Part shown: positions 1-10,093 of the stretch, piece after piece | Layout: each line of letters opens with the position of its first letter | Position numbering within the stretch: position 1 is the first letter of the stretch | Assembly (NCBI GenBank): GCA_021018995.1 | Contig: CM037587.1 | Location: 67,351,604-67,415,603 of the forward strand | Length of the DNA stretch: 64,000 nucleotides | Source: Chloranthus sessilifolius | Taxonomy: Eukaryota; Streptophyta; Magnoliopsida; Chloranthales; Chloranthaceae | Reading direction: 5' to 3' | Notes under the pieces: generated by a model | What the model saw: the letters and a program-made list of their open reading frames with translations, nothing else | Databases searched by the model: none | Told to the model about the DNA's origin: nothing | Translations under genes and position numbers: made by a program

Positions 1-1391
1 AATGTGTAGGTATTCGGCTCCAAGCATGGATTATCGGCATATAGGGCAGGCCTGAGGCAAATACGTTTCGCCTGAGAGATGTTGATAGATGTTTAAACAT
101 TTTTTTTCTTACCTTGAAAGTAATAGAAAATTTTGTGAGGACTTTTTATGTATTTTTCTCACTACTTATTGACCGATATGACCTAATATTGTCCAATATG
201 ACTCGATATTTGATTTGTTTGACCCCATACAAAATCGAGAATGTCTACGGTATTAGATGGGGCCTAACCTGATACATATCAGCCTATATGTATCTGTCAC
301 GACCCAGAATTCTTACCCGATCTCGAGGGCCTGGAATTTTGTGTTATGACACCACACGCTTGTTAAGGCGATCAACAGACATACACATAACTCATAAATT
401 GACTTAGCATATGCATCGAGACATTTAAAATACTGCCTTTAATTATGATAAAGGCTACTAAATAATCACGAAAAATGTAGATGATATTAATAAAGTAATT
501 AATCCTAACCACGCATCAAGGACATAAAGTAAAACAAGTTGTACATAGGATAAAATGACCTCAAATATAAACTCACAAGTTGAATCAAAAGGACTAAAAA
601 TATGTCTCTTGAAAGAAAGAAAATAAAATTAGAGCTAAAGCGGTGTTTATTGCTCATAAAAGACTGTCGGATCTACGTATGCTCTCATCCGGGTGGTAGC
701 CAATGTCCTCGTCTATGTAAGTCGCCTCCGGTACAGGTGCTTCCGCGTCATCATAAGCAGGATGGTCGGAGTCTTTACCTGAAACTGTTAGATTTGGGAG
801 AGGGATGAGTTTACTCAGTCACGTAAACTCAGTGGGTTATACAATCGATCTACCATAACTTACCTAGATTATCGGGTATACAATCGCTCGAGTTACAGTG
901 AATTTTGAAATAAACGAAGCAACTTGTAACATTATAATAATATCCATGATTCTCGTAACATTTCATAACAAAACTGAAAGCGCATAACATAAAATGGAAT
1001 GTGCATGATGCTTCTATTTCTTATTTATTTTCCTATCTGTCTCATCAACTTATCATACGTGACATATCAGAAGTCTTATTATTACTCCATACGCTTACAC
1101 AACGTACTTTATATTTTACTTATCTTAATTAAATGACCTGTGTCAGGGCTGCTGCTCGAGCCTATCATGCGAGGTTCACGTGTATATAACTACCTAACCT
1201 TCATATCATAATATAAACTATCATCTAGCTAGATAAGGTTGTCGGCATAGTAATAATAATATTCTCTTAGTTTGAGACAAAGCTAACATATTATCCTTAT
1301 GACCCGTCTCGGCTGAAGACATTGGATACTTATGGTGATTTATAAGGTATGACACGTGTAAAACTTAATTCATGTTCAATTAGCCTTCACA
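1..1391. other. Left flank, old repeat sequence without genes
   Basis: No reading frame here resembles a known protein. From about position 295 the sequence starts TGTCACGACCC, a motif I associate with LTR starts of some plant gypsy elements, so this may be part of an old LTR. The CACTA element interrupts the stretch at 1391 and the interrupted sequence resumes at 12555. I could not find a matching second LTR or a convincing target duplication. Confidence 0.35.
1389..1391. repeat. 3-bp target site duplication (ACA), left copy
   Basis: ACA directly precedes the CACTA terminus and is matched by ACA at 12552-12554. Confidence 0.85.
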
Positions 1392-1405
1392 CACTACGTG
1401 AAAAT
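1392..1405 (+). repeat. CACTA terminal inverted repeat, left
   Basis: CACTACGTGAAAAT, the exact reverse complement of 12538-12551. Confidence 0.92.
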
Positions 1406-1735
1406 CGACAAAAAACAACGGCCCAAAACCGTTGTAAATGTCATAAACAACGGTCATGAGCCGTTGTAACGGCCGTTGTTTATAGAGCAGTGGTTTTCAT
1501 AAACCACGGCCCAAAACCATTGTTTATTTATAAAATAAACAACGGCCCATATCTGTAATAAATAATGGCCCATATCTGTTGCCAATTAACAACGGTTTTG
1601 AGCCGTTGTTTAAATGAAAAAAGAATGGTTGTTATTTTTTCAGAGACCACGGTCTAAATCAGTGGTATGTGTAAATAACGCTAATGAACTGTTGTAAAAA
1701 ATAACGGTTATGGACCGTTGTTTTTTATTTTTTAT
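1406..1735. repeat. CACTA subterminal repeat array, left
   Basis: About a dozen copies of the core CAACGG or its complement CCGTTG occur in both orientations. Several are paired face to face as short hairpins, for example near 1416-1435, 1453-1478 and 1588-1611. In En/Spm-type elements, subterminal repeats of this kind are binding sites for the element's own DNA-binding protein. That role is inferred here by position. Confidence 0.75.
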
Positions 1736-2090
1736 TTTTTTTAAAAAAATACACAGCTTTCATTTTTTTACTATTATTGGAGTCAATCTACCTGTTACAA
1801 ATATTATAGCAACCACAGAGATCTCTACGAGGAAAAAAATTCATACTCCATTCAACAAAATGAAAAAATAATAAGCCAAAGATAATTTTATTCTACAATA
1901 TCGTATTAATACATTCAATACCATCTCATTAGAATATTCAAAGATATTATATTAATATATTTAATAACATCCTATAAACACATTTAACAACGCTCTATTC
2001 GAGCATGACTCAGGTTGCCAATAATATCCAATGACATAGAGTTTTAATGTCTCGATGGTTGACACATTTGATTGAGCACCTTTGATCGAG

Positions 2091-2251
2091 CATGACTTGG
2101 CTTCTCTTTCTTCTGCTTGGAAAAAGCTGAGTGAAACACCGGAAACCTTCACCACCTTCAAACTTACTCCGGGAATATCTCCCACTGCATGACCCTTACG
2201 ACCAAATCCAGTAATTAACACTTGCAAAAAATTTCAACACCATCAAAGCTC
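2091..2251 (-). pseudogene. RPS23: 40S ribosomal protein S23 (uS12), C-terminal fragment
   Basis: On the minus strand the translation contains [14 protein letters not shown] followed by [10 protein letters not shown], which is the highly conserved C-terminal part of eukaryotic ribosomal protein S23 (uS12), a decoding-centre protein of the small subunit. After VSGVSL the frame shifts by one base. The shifted frame reads KQKKEKP, matching the usual lysine-rich C-terminus. Upstream, a few bases resembling the preceding exon (DG codons near 2245) also survive in disturbed frame. Only the last third of the protein is present and it is broken, so this is a non-coding captured fragment. It lies inside the CACTA element. 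Confidence 0.8.
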
Positions 2252-2770
2252 AATCTGCGGTCTCTTTGTCCCAACATATTGTCGTTGGAATTTTCCAATT
2301 CTTGCTGGATAATATAGTCTTCATTTATTCAACATAGCCCTGCATTTTAAAGTAGACAAAATAATAATATTAATAAGAAGTGCAGTAGAATTATATTCAC
2401 TAGTAGCACCAGTTCTTTTTTCCAAACAAAAGGGAGAAAGATTAAAGTAATTTAGAATGCCACACTACAAAAAAAGGACCCTATGCCGACAGCTGCCGTC
2501 GTTAAAAGAATCGGTTGCATCCAGAAAGTGAAGTGAAATCAACAAATTTGGCCCACAATTAACTTTTTAAAATTGTCCATGCATTTTGTGTGAGTGTGGG
2601 TGTGATTCATCAAGTCTAATTAGATGAATCATGCCCATATGCATAATTCATACGCATAGCTTAATATGGAACAAAGGTTTTGGTTTCGGAGAATTTCTAA
2701 AATTTGTAAAGTGCACTAACCATTTGTAAAGGATAAATATAACCAAAAATAAAAGTAAAATCATAAATAC
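2252..2770. other. Spacer in the CACTA element
   Basis: No coding similarity was seen. A second CACTA-like terminus (CACTACAAAAAAAGG) lies at 2463-2477 and points rightward. No matching inverted end was found. Confidence 0.4.
2463..2477 (+). repeat. Isolated CACTA-like terminus
   Basis: CACTACAAAAAAAGG resembles the start of many plant CACTA elements and differs from the outer element's end. It may mark an older nested element whose other end is lost. Confidence 0.35.
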
Positions 2771-3060
2771 CTGCCACTGGGTAGCAGTTAAAAGCACCCT
2801 AGGCCTGCTCAATCTCACGTGCTCATATGCTTCTTTAGGCGTCATCCCCTTATGTCGCACCTGCAACAAGAGAGCTTAATCACAAGCTGGATTTTATTGA
2901 TTCTTAGCAGTACTTGTATAAAAGGTTTCTTGTGCCACAGACCAGGTAATAAAGAACAATGGATGTATTGTGTCCTTGTCCAGCTTTATAGTAAAGTATG
3001 TTGTTTTTCTACACGATACATTATCTTCAAGAGCGACAAAGAAAATTTTCAATTACACTC
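2771..3060 (-). pseudogene. PTPMT-type phosphatase fragment, two exons
   Basis: Two exon remnants on the minus strand match the plant PTPMT family of dual-specificity-like phosphatases, which dephosphorylate phosphatidylglycerophosphate. The upstream exon (about 3060 to 2943) carries a SCRKTTY segment, then, after a one-base deletion, KAGQGHNTSIVLYYL. This corresponds to the family's active-site loop HCKAGRGRSTTIVLCYL. The downstream exon (2860-2771, exactly 90 bases) encodes VRHKGMTPKEAYEHVR then RPRVLLTATQWQ. It has a clean acceptor (TTGCAG) and donor (GTATTT). The catalytic cysteine codon of the CX5R loop reads TAT (Tyr) and the arginine is His, so even an in-frame product would be inactive. 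The N-terminal exons are absent. Confidence 0.8.
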
Positions 3061-3168
3061 GGGTGAAGGTAGAGCTTGCCGGCCCAAGAGGGAACTAAAA
3101 AAAAGAGGGCCATTTCCCAAACACTTCAAACCCAAAGAAGCCTTCTTTAATTCATTTGAAGATCTATG

Positions 3169-3172
<4 letters not shown>

Positions 3173-3218
<46 letters not shown>
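3173..3218. repeat. (TA)23 microsatellite
   Basis: An uninterrupted TA dinucleotide run of 46 bases, just upstream (on the minus strand) of the phosphatase fragment. Likely variable in length between individuals. Confidence 0.95.
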
Positions 3219-3219
<1 letters not shown>

Positions 3220-3222
<3 letters not shown>

Positions 3223-4168
3223 CTCAAAACCTACTATAAAAAATGATCTCACAACCTGGGCCAGGGCATCTTGAATAAGGTCCATGGACAGTAGCATGTA
3301 ATATAATACATACCATGTCCAGGTCATTATCATTATCATTATGTATACAATTTCTCTCTTTACTGTATAGAACCATTCATTCATACGAGAAAAAATGATT
3401 TATACCATCCCTAGTTTTTTATGGATCAATGGTATCACAAAGAAGGCATCGAAGTTTTAAAATTTCGTAGTATCAATTTAATCACCTGAATTTTCTAAGA
3501 ACAATGTTGAATGGAAGAAAACCTGCTATCCTGTTATTATTAATTATTAATCAGGATGTCTATTTAAATATGAGATTACATTAGGATGTCTATTTAAATC
3601 TGAGATTACATTGGAAGTTGACTAATTACGCGTCTTGGAGGATCTCACCTACGCCAAAAGCACGCATGTAAGCGCAGTTAGGAATGTACTTGACCCTTGC
3701 GCGCACATAGGGCTCATGCAGGCCAGGGGTCTCGCCTAGCATCAATTTATGCCCAAAAGCAGCCTAGACTACATTGTGGTGAGTGCCACAATTTAATTGG
3801 AAGTATAAGACTATCATAATGTAAAGATTGAATCTCATGCCCGATAAAAGTCTCTAGAAAAAATAACATTACAGATTACGATATATGGGTTATTGAAGAA
3901 AAAGCACTAGAATTACAACATTGCTATAGCTTTGACCAAAAATAAACAATGTTGTTAAAAATGCTAGGCAGGGCCTAAGCAGAGGACCGCTCTCAGTGCT
4001 AGCTGGAGTTCAGGCAGACCCTACACAGTCAGGCAAAATAACCACGATTTAATTATGGTAAAATAAATCTTAATGTTTCCAAGAAAAGATATATTTGTTC
4101 CTCCTCCGTAAAGGACCCTTGAGGAAAACTAGCAAGATCTGCTAAGAAAAATATTTAGAGAAGCTCAC
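3220..4168. other. Spacer between captured fragments
   Basis: AT-rich sequence without a recognisable gene. A minus-strand piece ending near 3256 (a CAG followed by GTTGTG) could be another captured exon, but the encoded peptide is too short to identify. Confidence 0.3.
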
Positions 4169-4444
4169 CAAACCTATACCAGTTCCATAGACCAGCCGCC
4201 CTATTATGTGAGCAACAAGGATAGGAGTAGACCCAGTAATCAAACCACCAAGAAGGTACAAGACAGTTTCTGTGATAAGTTCTCTTCTGCTACCTTTAAC
4301 AAAAAATAGGTTGATAAATATTGTTTAAAAGGCTCCAAAATTAATGATTAAAAGTGAAAAATCAGAAAGATATGTACCCAGAAAATCTGCAAATGGGTAC
4401 ACTGCAAGTGACTCAAATAGAGCTCCATAAAGTAATCCACTAAC
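4169..4444 (-). pseudogene. D-xylose-proton symporter-like transporter fragment, two exons
   Basis: Two minus-strand exons, 4444-4378 (67 bases) and 4293-4169 (125 bases), are separated by an 84-base intron with GT...AG borders. Joined, they keep one open frame through a split glycine codon. They encode SGLLYGALFESLAVYPFADF in the first exon and RRELI, LYLLGGLITG, IGRLVYGTGIGL in the second. This is the region around transmembrane helices 2-4 of the major facilitator sugar transporter family, including the conserved G-R-R/K motif between helices 2 and 3. The closest match I recall is plant D-xylose-proton symporter-like proteins. The exons before and after are missing, so no transporter can be made. 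This fragment has no stop or frameshift, so its capture may be recent. Confidence 0.75.
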
Positions 4445-4466
4445 CTGAGATGATTATAACCATACC

Positions 4467-4490
4467 CTTTTTCGATGACCTCGTCATCAG
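4467..4490. repeat. Short palindromic repeat, copy 1
   Basis: A 24-base sequence containing GATGACCTCGTCATC (a 6-bp inverted repeat around CTC). It is repeated exactly at 5410-5433. It lies between two captured gene fragments. Function unknown. Confidence 0.7.
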
Positions 4491-4724
4491 TCTCTATATT
4501 GAAGTTCCATCTCTCTAAAACCTCTGTGTTTGCCAGATAGATTCTGTTTCAAAATTGGCATCAGATTATAACATACCCATTCAAGCGGTTGTTAATGGCA
4601 CTCAGGTCTTTGGAAGGGCTCTGGTAAGAATTGTGCACCACTGGAAATGAAATTCAAAGAAAAAGGTGCTTGAAGTAACAAACTGAAGTGTAAACGAAGA
4701 CACACGGAGACAAATAGAGTAGAT

Positions 4725-4966
4725 CCTATAATCACTGGAGCTTGCACTGAAGTTGAAGATGCATGATCACTTTGGGATGACAAATGTAATGTGTCCTCAA
4801 TTAATAAACCAGAACTAGATGTATTTTCTGAATAGTAGTCAACAGTGTAAGGACAGGGCTGCTTTGGATTGTTGCAGTTAGGTCCCAACGTACATAGCTC
4901 ATGGCTGCAAGGTAGATGTTTGCTCGTGGTCGATTTTGCTGAGCTATAGTCGCTCAGATCTTTCTC
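4725..4966 (-). pseudogene. Aspartic proteinase-like protein 1 fragment (A1 family), one exon
   Basis: The minus-strand exon encodes TSKHLPCSHELC, GPNCNNPKQPCPY, DYYSENTSSSGLLIEDTLHL and VQAPVIIG. This matches the N-terminal lobe of plant A1-family aspartic proteinase-like protein 1, downstream of the first catalytic Asp. The acceptor is intact (TATGCAG before GAGAAA at 4966). At the expected exon end after VIIG the donor GT has become AT, so translation would run on into former intron sequence (GSTLFVSVCL...). Neither catalytic Asp is present. The fragment lies only 280 bases upstream, on the same strand, of the transporter fragment, although the two belong to unrelated genes. Confidence 0.8.
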
Positions 4967-5409
4967 CTGCATAATAGATGCTCCAAATACCAGGGAGCAC
5001 CTGCTAATCAATCATCGGAAATTAGTGCTAAACTTGTTACCAAGTCTTAGCAATACAATTTGAAAACTTAAATAAAATAGAAGGTTGATAGAGAAACCTC
5101 CAGCATCTGCAAAGTGAAATAAAATAAAATAAAAGGTGTCACGTACTCATTATTTTCTACAGATAATGAAAATTCAGAAACATTGCATCAACTCCAAAGA
5201 AAATAGGTTATCGATCATATCCAATTCAGGAGGTATTCTCAAGATATTCTTCTGTACTAAAATAATAGTTTTCCTTTGAACATGAAACAAAAAAAAAATT
5301 ACCCAATAATTAAGAGAGGTGTAAGGTAATATTAGTCATATATAACTTCGTAACAAATCTTCACGATGTTGCCAAAAACAAGGCACGGGACTCTACTAAA
5401 GTGTGGGAC

Positions 5410-5433
5410 CTTTTTCGATGACCTCGTCATCAG
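5410..5433. repeat. Short palindromic repeat, copy 2
   Basis: Exact repeat of 4467-4490 on the same strand, flanked by different sequence. Confidence 0.7.
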
Positions 5434-6374
5434 ACTTTTCTTCATCTCGTGGCAAAAATCAACGAGTGTGTGCATGTACGTGTTTGCGTAAACTTTATAG
5501 TAACAAACAAAATCTATTGGATGTTTGAGAAAGAAGGGGCATGCTCGGTGACAAGTGATAAATTGTTTTAAAAAGTATAAGAACTGCTCAAGTTGGTCGA
5601 CTTCCTCATGTTATATGCATAAAGAAGCTAGACTTCCTCCTCTTATGTCCATAAAGAGAAACTCAAAGTCACCTCTGTATTCAGGACTAGCTTTTCCCTT
5701 GGTAGTTGTACTTTGTTTTTCTTGTGTTTGGCAAGGCCCTCCATGTACCACTTTTTTCGTTGCTCTGTGTTCATTGTATAATAGAACTTTGTTACTTAGA
5801 AAAAATGAAAAAAAAATAAAATCAAAATCTGTAAGCATGCATGACATATCCTGTTACTAAACAAATTATGACAGTTCGGTTCGATTCCCACTAATTTAAA
5901 ATGACAAAATTGCATCGCTTTGAGAAGGACCACTTGGCATCGTCTTACTAAATCATTCCTAATATATTATGGGATTGTTGTTCACCTAACCAAGCCCAAT
6001 AATTTATTATTCTGAGAACCTCCATACGCGCTCATGTTATTCGGATCAATCCTCATACTGGATGGGAAATATTAAATTTATCTTCTTAAAGTGATTCAAC
6101 TAAACATGTTCAAAAATTTCTATTGGTTCCATATTGAAAATACAGATTTCAAAGATAAAATGGGACCTATTAATAAAAGCTAGCATATTTTAACCACAAA
6201 TTTATGCATACACTGATGACTGACCAATCATTGAGGCTTTGAGATGATTGATCACAAGGTGGTGCCCAATTCGAATCTCATTGATACGACCAAGATGTAG
6301 AAGGACCTGTCAATCACATTGCAAGAATTAGAAGTCGTAAGAATTGTCCTCATGCATTTACTAATGGCATCCAC
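5434..6374. other. Spacer in the CACTA element
   Basis: Two overlapping short open frames on opposite strands (about 5555-5860) encode nothing I recognise and have no splice context. The rest is AT-rich spacer. Confidence 0.35.
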
Positions 6375-6512
6375 ATGAAAATGGAGAAAAAAACCCGTCA
6401 AGCATGTTATTTTCTTTGTTTTATAACTTTTCTTATACTAGCTATCGAGATGCAACAAACAGTTGGGAGGAGGCCAGCAGAGCAAAACATAGGCTTAAAT
6501 ATGCGGAAAAAG
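6375..6512 (+). CDS. Possible signal-peptide exon of a small secreted protein (uncertain)
   Basis: The frame starts MKMEKKTRQACYF and continues with a hydrophobic stretch (LCFITFLILAI), then EMQQTVGRRPAEQN. This looks like a secretory signal peptide followed by a basic mature start. The frame ends after AAAAAG|GTTTCC, a possible splice donor at 6512. This layout (short first exon with a signal peptide) is seen in small cysteine-rich peptide genes of plants. No second exon with cysteines was found downstream, so it could be another captured fragment or a chance frame. Confidence 0.2.
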
Positions 6513-7789
6513 GTTTCCTATTTAACTTTTTTTTATTATAAAAAAGAATTCCTATTATCCTAGGTTTAGTACCTTCCATCTCACGATCTGCAAGTTTTAT
6601 GACAGAATTCAAAAAATCAATGGTGCCGATAACAAAATGAAAAGAAATTCATCATCTTTGCTAGAAATATGGTGCATGAATATTACAAAAGAAAAAGGAA
6701 AGTTACGTCCTTGTGAAAATGCTAAGACTACCTTTGTCTATATCCTCACCGTTAGTTTTATTCAATGTTACCTGGTTTTCTTTAAATTCGGTGCAAGGGC
6801 CAACTTTCTGAGTGCAAGTAATGCATCCCTTATATAAATTATTATATGTACAATATAGATAAAGATATACTCTTTCAGCTTACACAAAAAAGGAAGAAAA
6901 CAATGTACTCTTACTTTACAATAGACGTACTTGTGGATAGTTGTTTAGAAATCTCAAGTGAATGCATTTGTTGAGCAGGGTTCAAGCTGCGCCAGCTACA
7001 TTTTTACACATCACATGTAACAAACGAAAGACCAGATACCACTGGCCAACCCCTGATCTGTGTGATTATGGATTGGCATCCTTGAATTTTTTCCCATAAA
7101 ACAACTGCAACATTTGGATCTGCAGATCATTGGGTATTGAAAGATGGATATTGTTGATATTTAATAAAATAATTGCCAAGACTTGGTACAAGGTATTGAA
7201 TCAGACTACCAGTATTCGTACGCTATAGTGAATAGGGTTTTGAGTATGTTTTCTATTGGTACTTCTTTGGTAAGAAAACTAATACAACATGGGTATAATA
7301 TTGAGAGTGGCATCTATAAAGGAAAAAAAAATCAGAAATCTATTCAACATATCTCATATGCATTTTAAAGAAAAGGGTACAGATATTTGCAACTGAAAAT
7401 TTGGCCTATTAACTAGTACTCAACATATGCCATATGCATTTTATCTATTCATTAGCTAAAGGCATACTACAAATACACCAAAAAAAGAGATGGAGTTAGC
7501 AAGATTTAGAATTATGTACACATTAGAAAAACCATCAGAATATACTGGTTTAGACAATAAAATGGGGACTAGTATCCTAGTCGCTTCCTTGATCAAACAT
7601 GAGGACCAGAGTCCTCAATTTCTTCCAAGACAAAAAAGAAAACCTGCTAGATTCAATCCCATAGCAGAGACCCAAATGGTTTCAAAAGCTCCATGTAAGT
7701 GGGTCTCCTCACATTTAGCCTCAAGAAAATGTATCCGGATCTCGACCATCCTTTCTATTTGTTATTCAAAATCTCCATTTCTTTGAGAA
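6513..7789. other. Spacer in the CACTA element
   Basis: AT-rich. Several short frames (such as 7490-7786) match nothing I know. The sequence just before the helicase fragment may be former intron. Confidence 0.35.
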
Positions 7790-7792
7790 GTG

Positions 7793-8002
7793 GTAGCGGG
7801 CTTGGGGAGACAATTTCAAGAGCGATTGCAAACATTAGTGTCCAGTGGATGCGGACACGAAGCCCCGATTTACAAGACAATTCAGCAGAAGATCAACCAG
7901 TTTAAGGGTGTGGTCAAGTTTAATGGGATGCAGTTTGTTGGGCAACCATGCAACATCAAGAAACTTGCCGAAAAGGATGCGGCAGCTGAAGCGCTGCTGT
8001 GA
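7793..8002 (+). pseudogene. dsRNA-binding domain fragment of a DExH-box RNA helicase
   Basis: The plus-strand frame encodes QERLQTLVSSGCGHEAPIYK, then KINQFKGVVKFNGMQFVGQP and KKLAEKDAAAEALL before a stop. This has the layout of a double-stranded RNA-binding motif: a first helix, strands with FNGMQFVG, and the final KKxAEKDAAxxAL helix. The wording (HEAPIYKT, MQFVGQPC, KKLAEKDAAAEALL) fits the C-terminal domain of plant DHX36-like DExH-box helicases. The helicase core is absent. The stop replaces the usual W or Q after the terminal AALL helix. It is read in the opposite direction to the left-hand captured fragments. Confidence 0.65.
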
Positions 8003-9916
8003 GATAAAAGGGTGTGAGAAAAAAGTTATAAATTTAATCGGATGGTTCACTCTCTTAATCAACTGATCTCGAGAATTTTCCAATCTAAGCTTCAATCTAA
8101 TTTAGACAAAGCCAGAGAATTTGTCTATGATGGGTGGTGAAAACATCATTGGATGTGATATGCACGGACTTTATAGTGCATGAAAATCTGGGTGCATCAC
8201 AAGGTCACCTCAATATACAATCCATACTCCATCCCATTATGGTCAGACTACCATCATAGACAAACTCTATTGCCAACTCCCAAAATTGTGTATACCTACA
8301 TAATTGATAATTTGATCACTAATATTGGTGTTCGGGTCGGTCACCTAATACTAGATGGGAAATTAGAGTGGGGCCCACAACAAGAAGATTCCAAGAACAG
8401 TGAGATCGTCGTATCAAAACTCAAAACTCCACAAACAAGGGGCTTAGATTTCTTCCAAATTTATATACAGATTCCCTGACAAGTGAGGAAAAACAAAAGA
8501 ATATAAAAATAAAAAACATAAAAATAAAGAACTCTTTGTCACTCAAAAGCTTAATAAAAAAAAATTGGGCCAAAAGTTCTTCGGATCTCAAACCAACTAT
8601 CTATAGCTTATGGTATTAAGCTTCAATAAAAAGTTGCACATCACAGGATATAACCTTTTCGGAAGAAACCCAAAAAGAAAAAACAGAAAAAAAGAAAAAG
8701 AACCTCACTAGATTCAACTATAATTACTATTTCTTTCTTGTATTCCCTTTTAAACTTTTTTCTGATGAGATAAGATTTCTATATTAGTGTCAGCATTGCG
8801 TTGGTTTATATATTCGGAGCATACTAAGATCGGGCCATGCATGCCAAGGAATAAATGAGATTTGTTGATGCTTCTAAGAAGCAAAAGCCCCATCCCTTAT
8901 TCATCTTTAGTCAGTCCTGACAGCCAAGTCAAACTTAAAAAACATAAAATTTATTCACATCAACTAAAAATTTCTAGACATGTTTTTTAACAATCACAAT
9001 TTTTTTTTTCCTAAATTCTAGAAATTAACAATACCCATGATATATGGTCAAACATACTAAATAAATTCGAAGGAATTAAGTGATGGGTATCCTGAATACT
9101 AAATATGAGTCAACCAAATAGTAAAAATTAAGCTATTTTATGAATCAAAGTGCAGGGACAATTGAGATTTTGACTAGTTTATGCAATGAACAAATATATG
9201 CGACAGATTTCAATGAGTCCCATTACTGAATTAAACCATAAATTACTTATATTTTCATTGAATAGAATAAGCCTTTCTAGATCTGTCACAGGTGTAGCTG
9301 AAATTGAATAAATTCTATTTTATGCCCGCCCAACAAAACAGAAAGCACTCTGACAGGGGTTAGCCATTTGTTTTCTACAGAGGTTGTAATATGGTGGGTG
9401 GACTCGAATTACACCATGATCTTGACAACTCTAGAACTACAAAACCTTTAAAATTAACAGATACCAATATGCGATTTTCGCCCCCGACAGTCTTCACAAG
9501 AACCTATTTAAGCAAACAATTGTGTAAGATACAAAGCATAACATGAAATTGAGGGGCAATTTAGTAGGCCTGTGGACTACCTTATGATTGCAGTCACAGC
9601 ATCAACATCTCATCATCCGTATAAGTAAATTTCTCAAACTATAGTTCTTCTAGGAACAGAGAAAACTAATGCAAAAAAATATAATATACAAACCTCTGTT
9701 GTGAACAGTTTATATGTTTTAGAAACAAGTTAAATATAATGTACGCTAATAATTATACATTTGTTTATGAAGTTTACTGTTAGATGCCATGGTATTCATT
9801 TGAAATGGTGCAGCTGCTGAAGTGGATAGTAGTATTAGTGTTTGTTTAGCCTTTAAAAGAGTGAGCTCTGCCATACATTCTTGCATTCATTGTTAACCTT
9901 TCTTTTATCCTTGCAG
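8003..9916. other. Spacer in the CACTA element
   Basis: AT-rich, with no recognisable coding segment or repeat. A pyrimidine-rich tract and AG (TCCTTGCAG) at 9908-9916 form a good splice acceptor for the next feature. Confidence 0.4.
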
Positions 9917-10093
9917 AAAAATTCATTGCATGGGGGTGCAATTTCTGGGGCTCTGATATTAGCAGCCAACAATAATAGCAGAGACAAGGTAATGATTGAT
10001 GCTATTACAGGAGGTGTCATAGCTACTGTTGCTGAGTTTATCAGCTACCTACTATGGCCTATATGTAGAGATATGAAGGAGATGGATTCGTAG
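9917..10093 (+). pseudogene. Unidentified terminal exon fragment
   Basis: After a strong acceptor the frame reads KNSLHGGAISGALILAANNN, then SRDKVMIDAITGGVIATVAEF and ISYLLWPICRDMKEMDS, ending in a stop. It is rich in glycine and alanine and has two stretches that could be membrane helices. The clean acceptor, even codon content and proper stop make it look like the last exon of a real gene. I cannot name the family. A Tim17-like or other small membrane protein is only a guess. It probably represents a sixth gene captured by the CACTA element. Confidence 0.4.

Noticed and set aside
3172..3384. Minus-strand frame ending in an Ile/Tyr repeat
   Set aside because: The repeat tail is the TA microsatellite. 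The rest has no recognised match.
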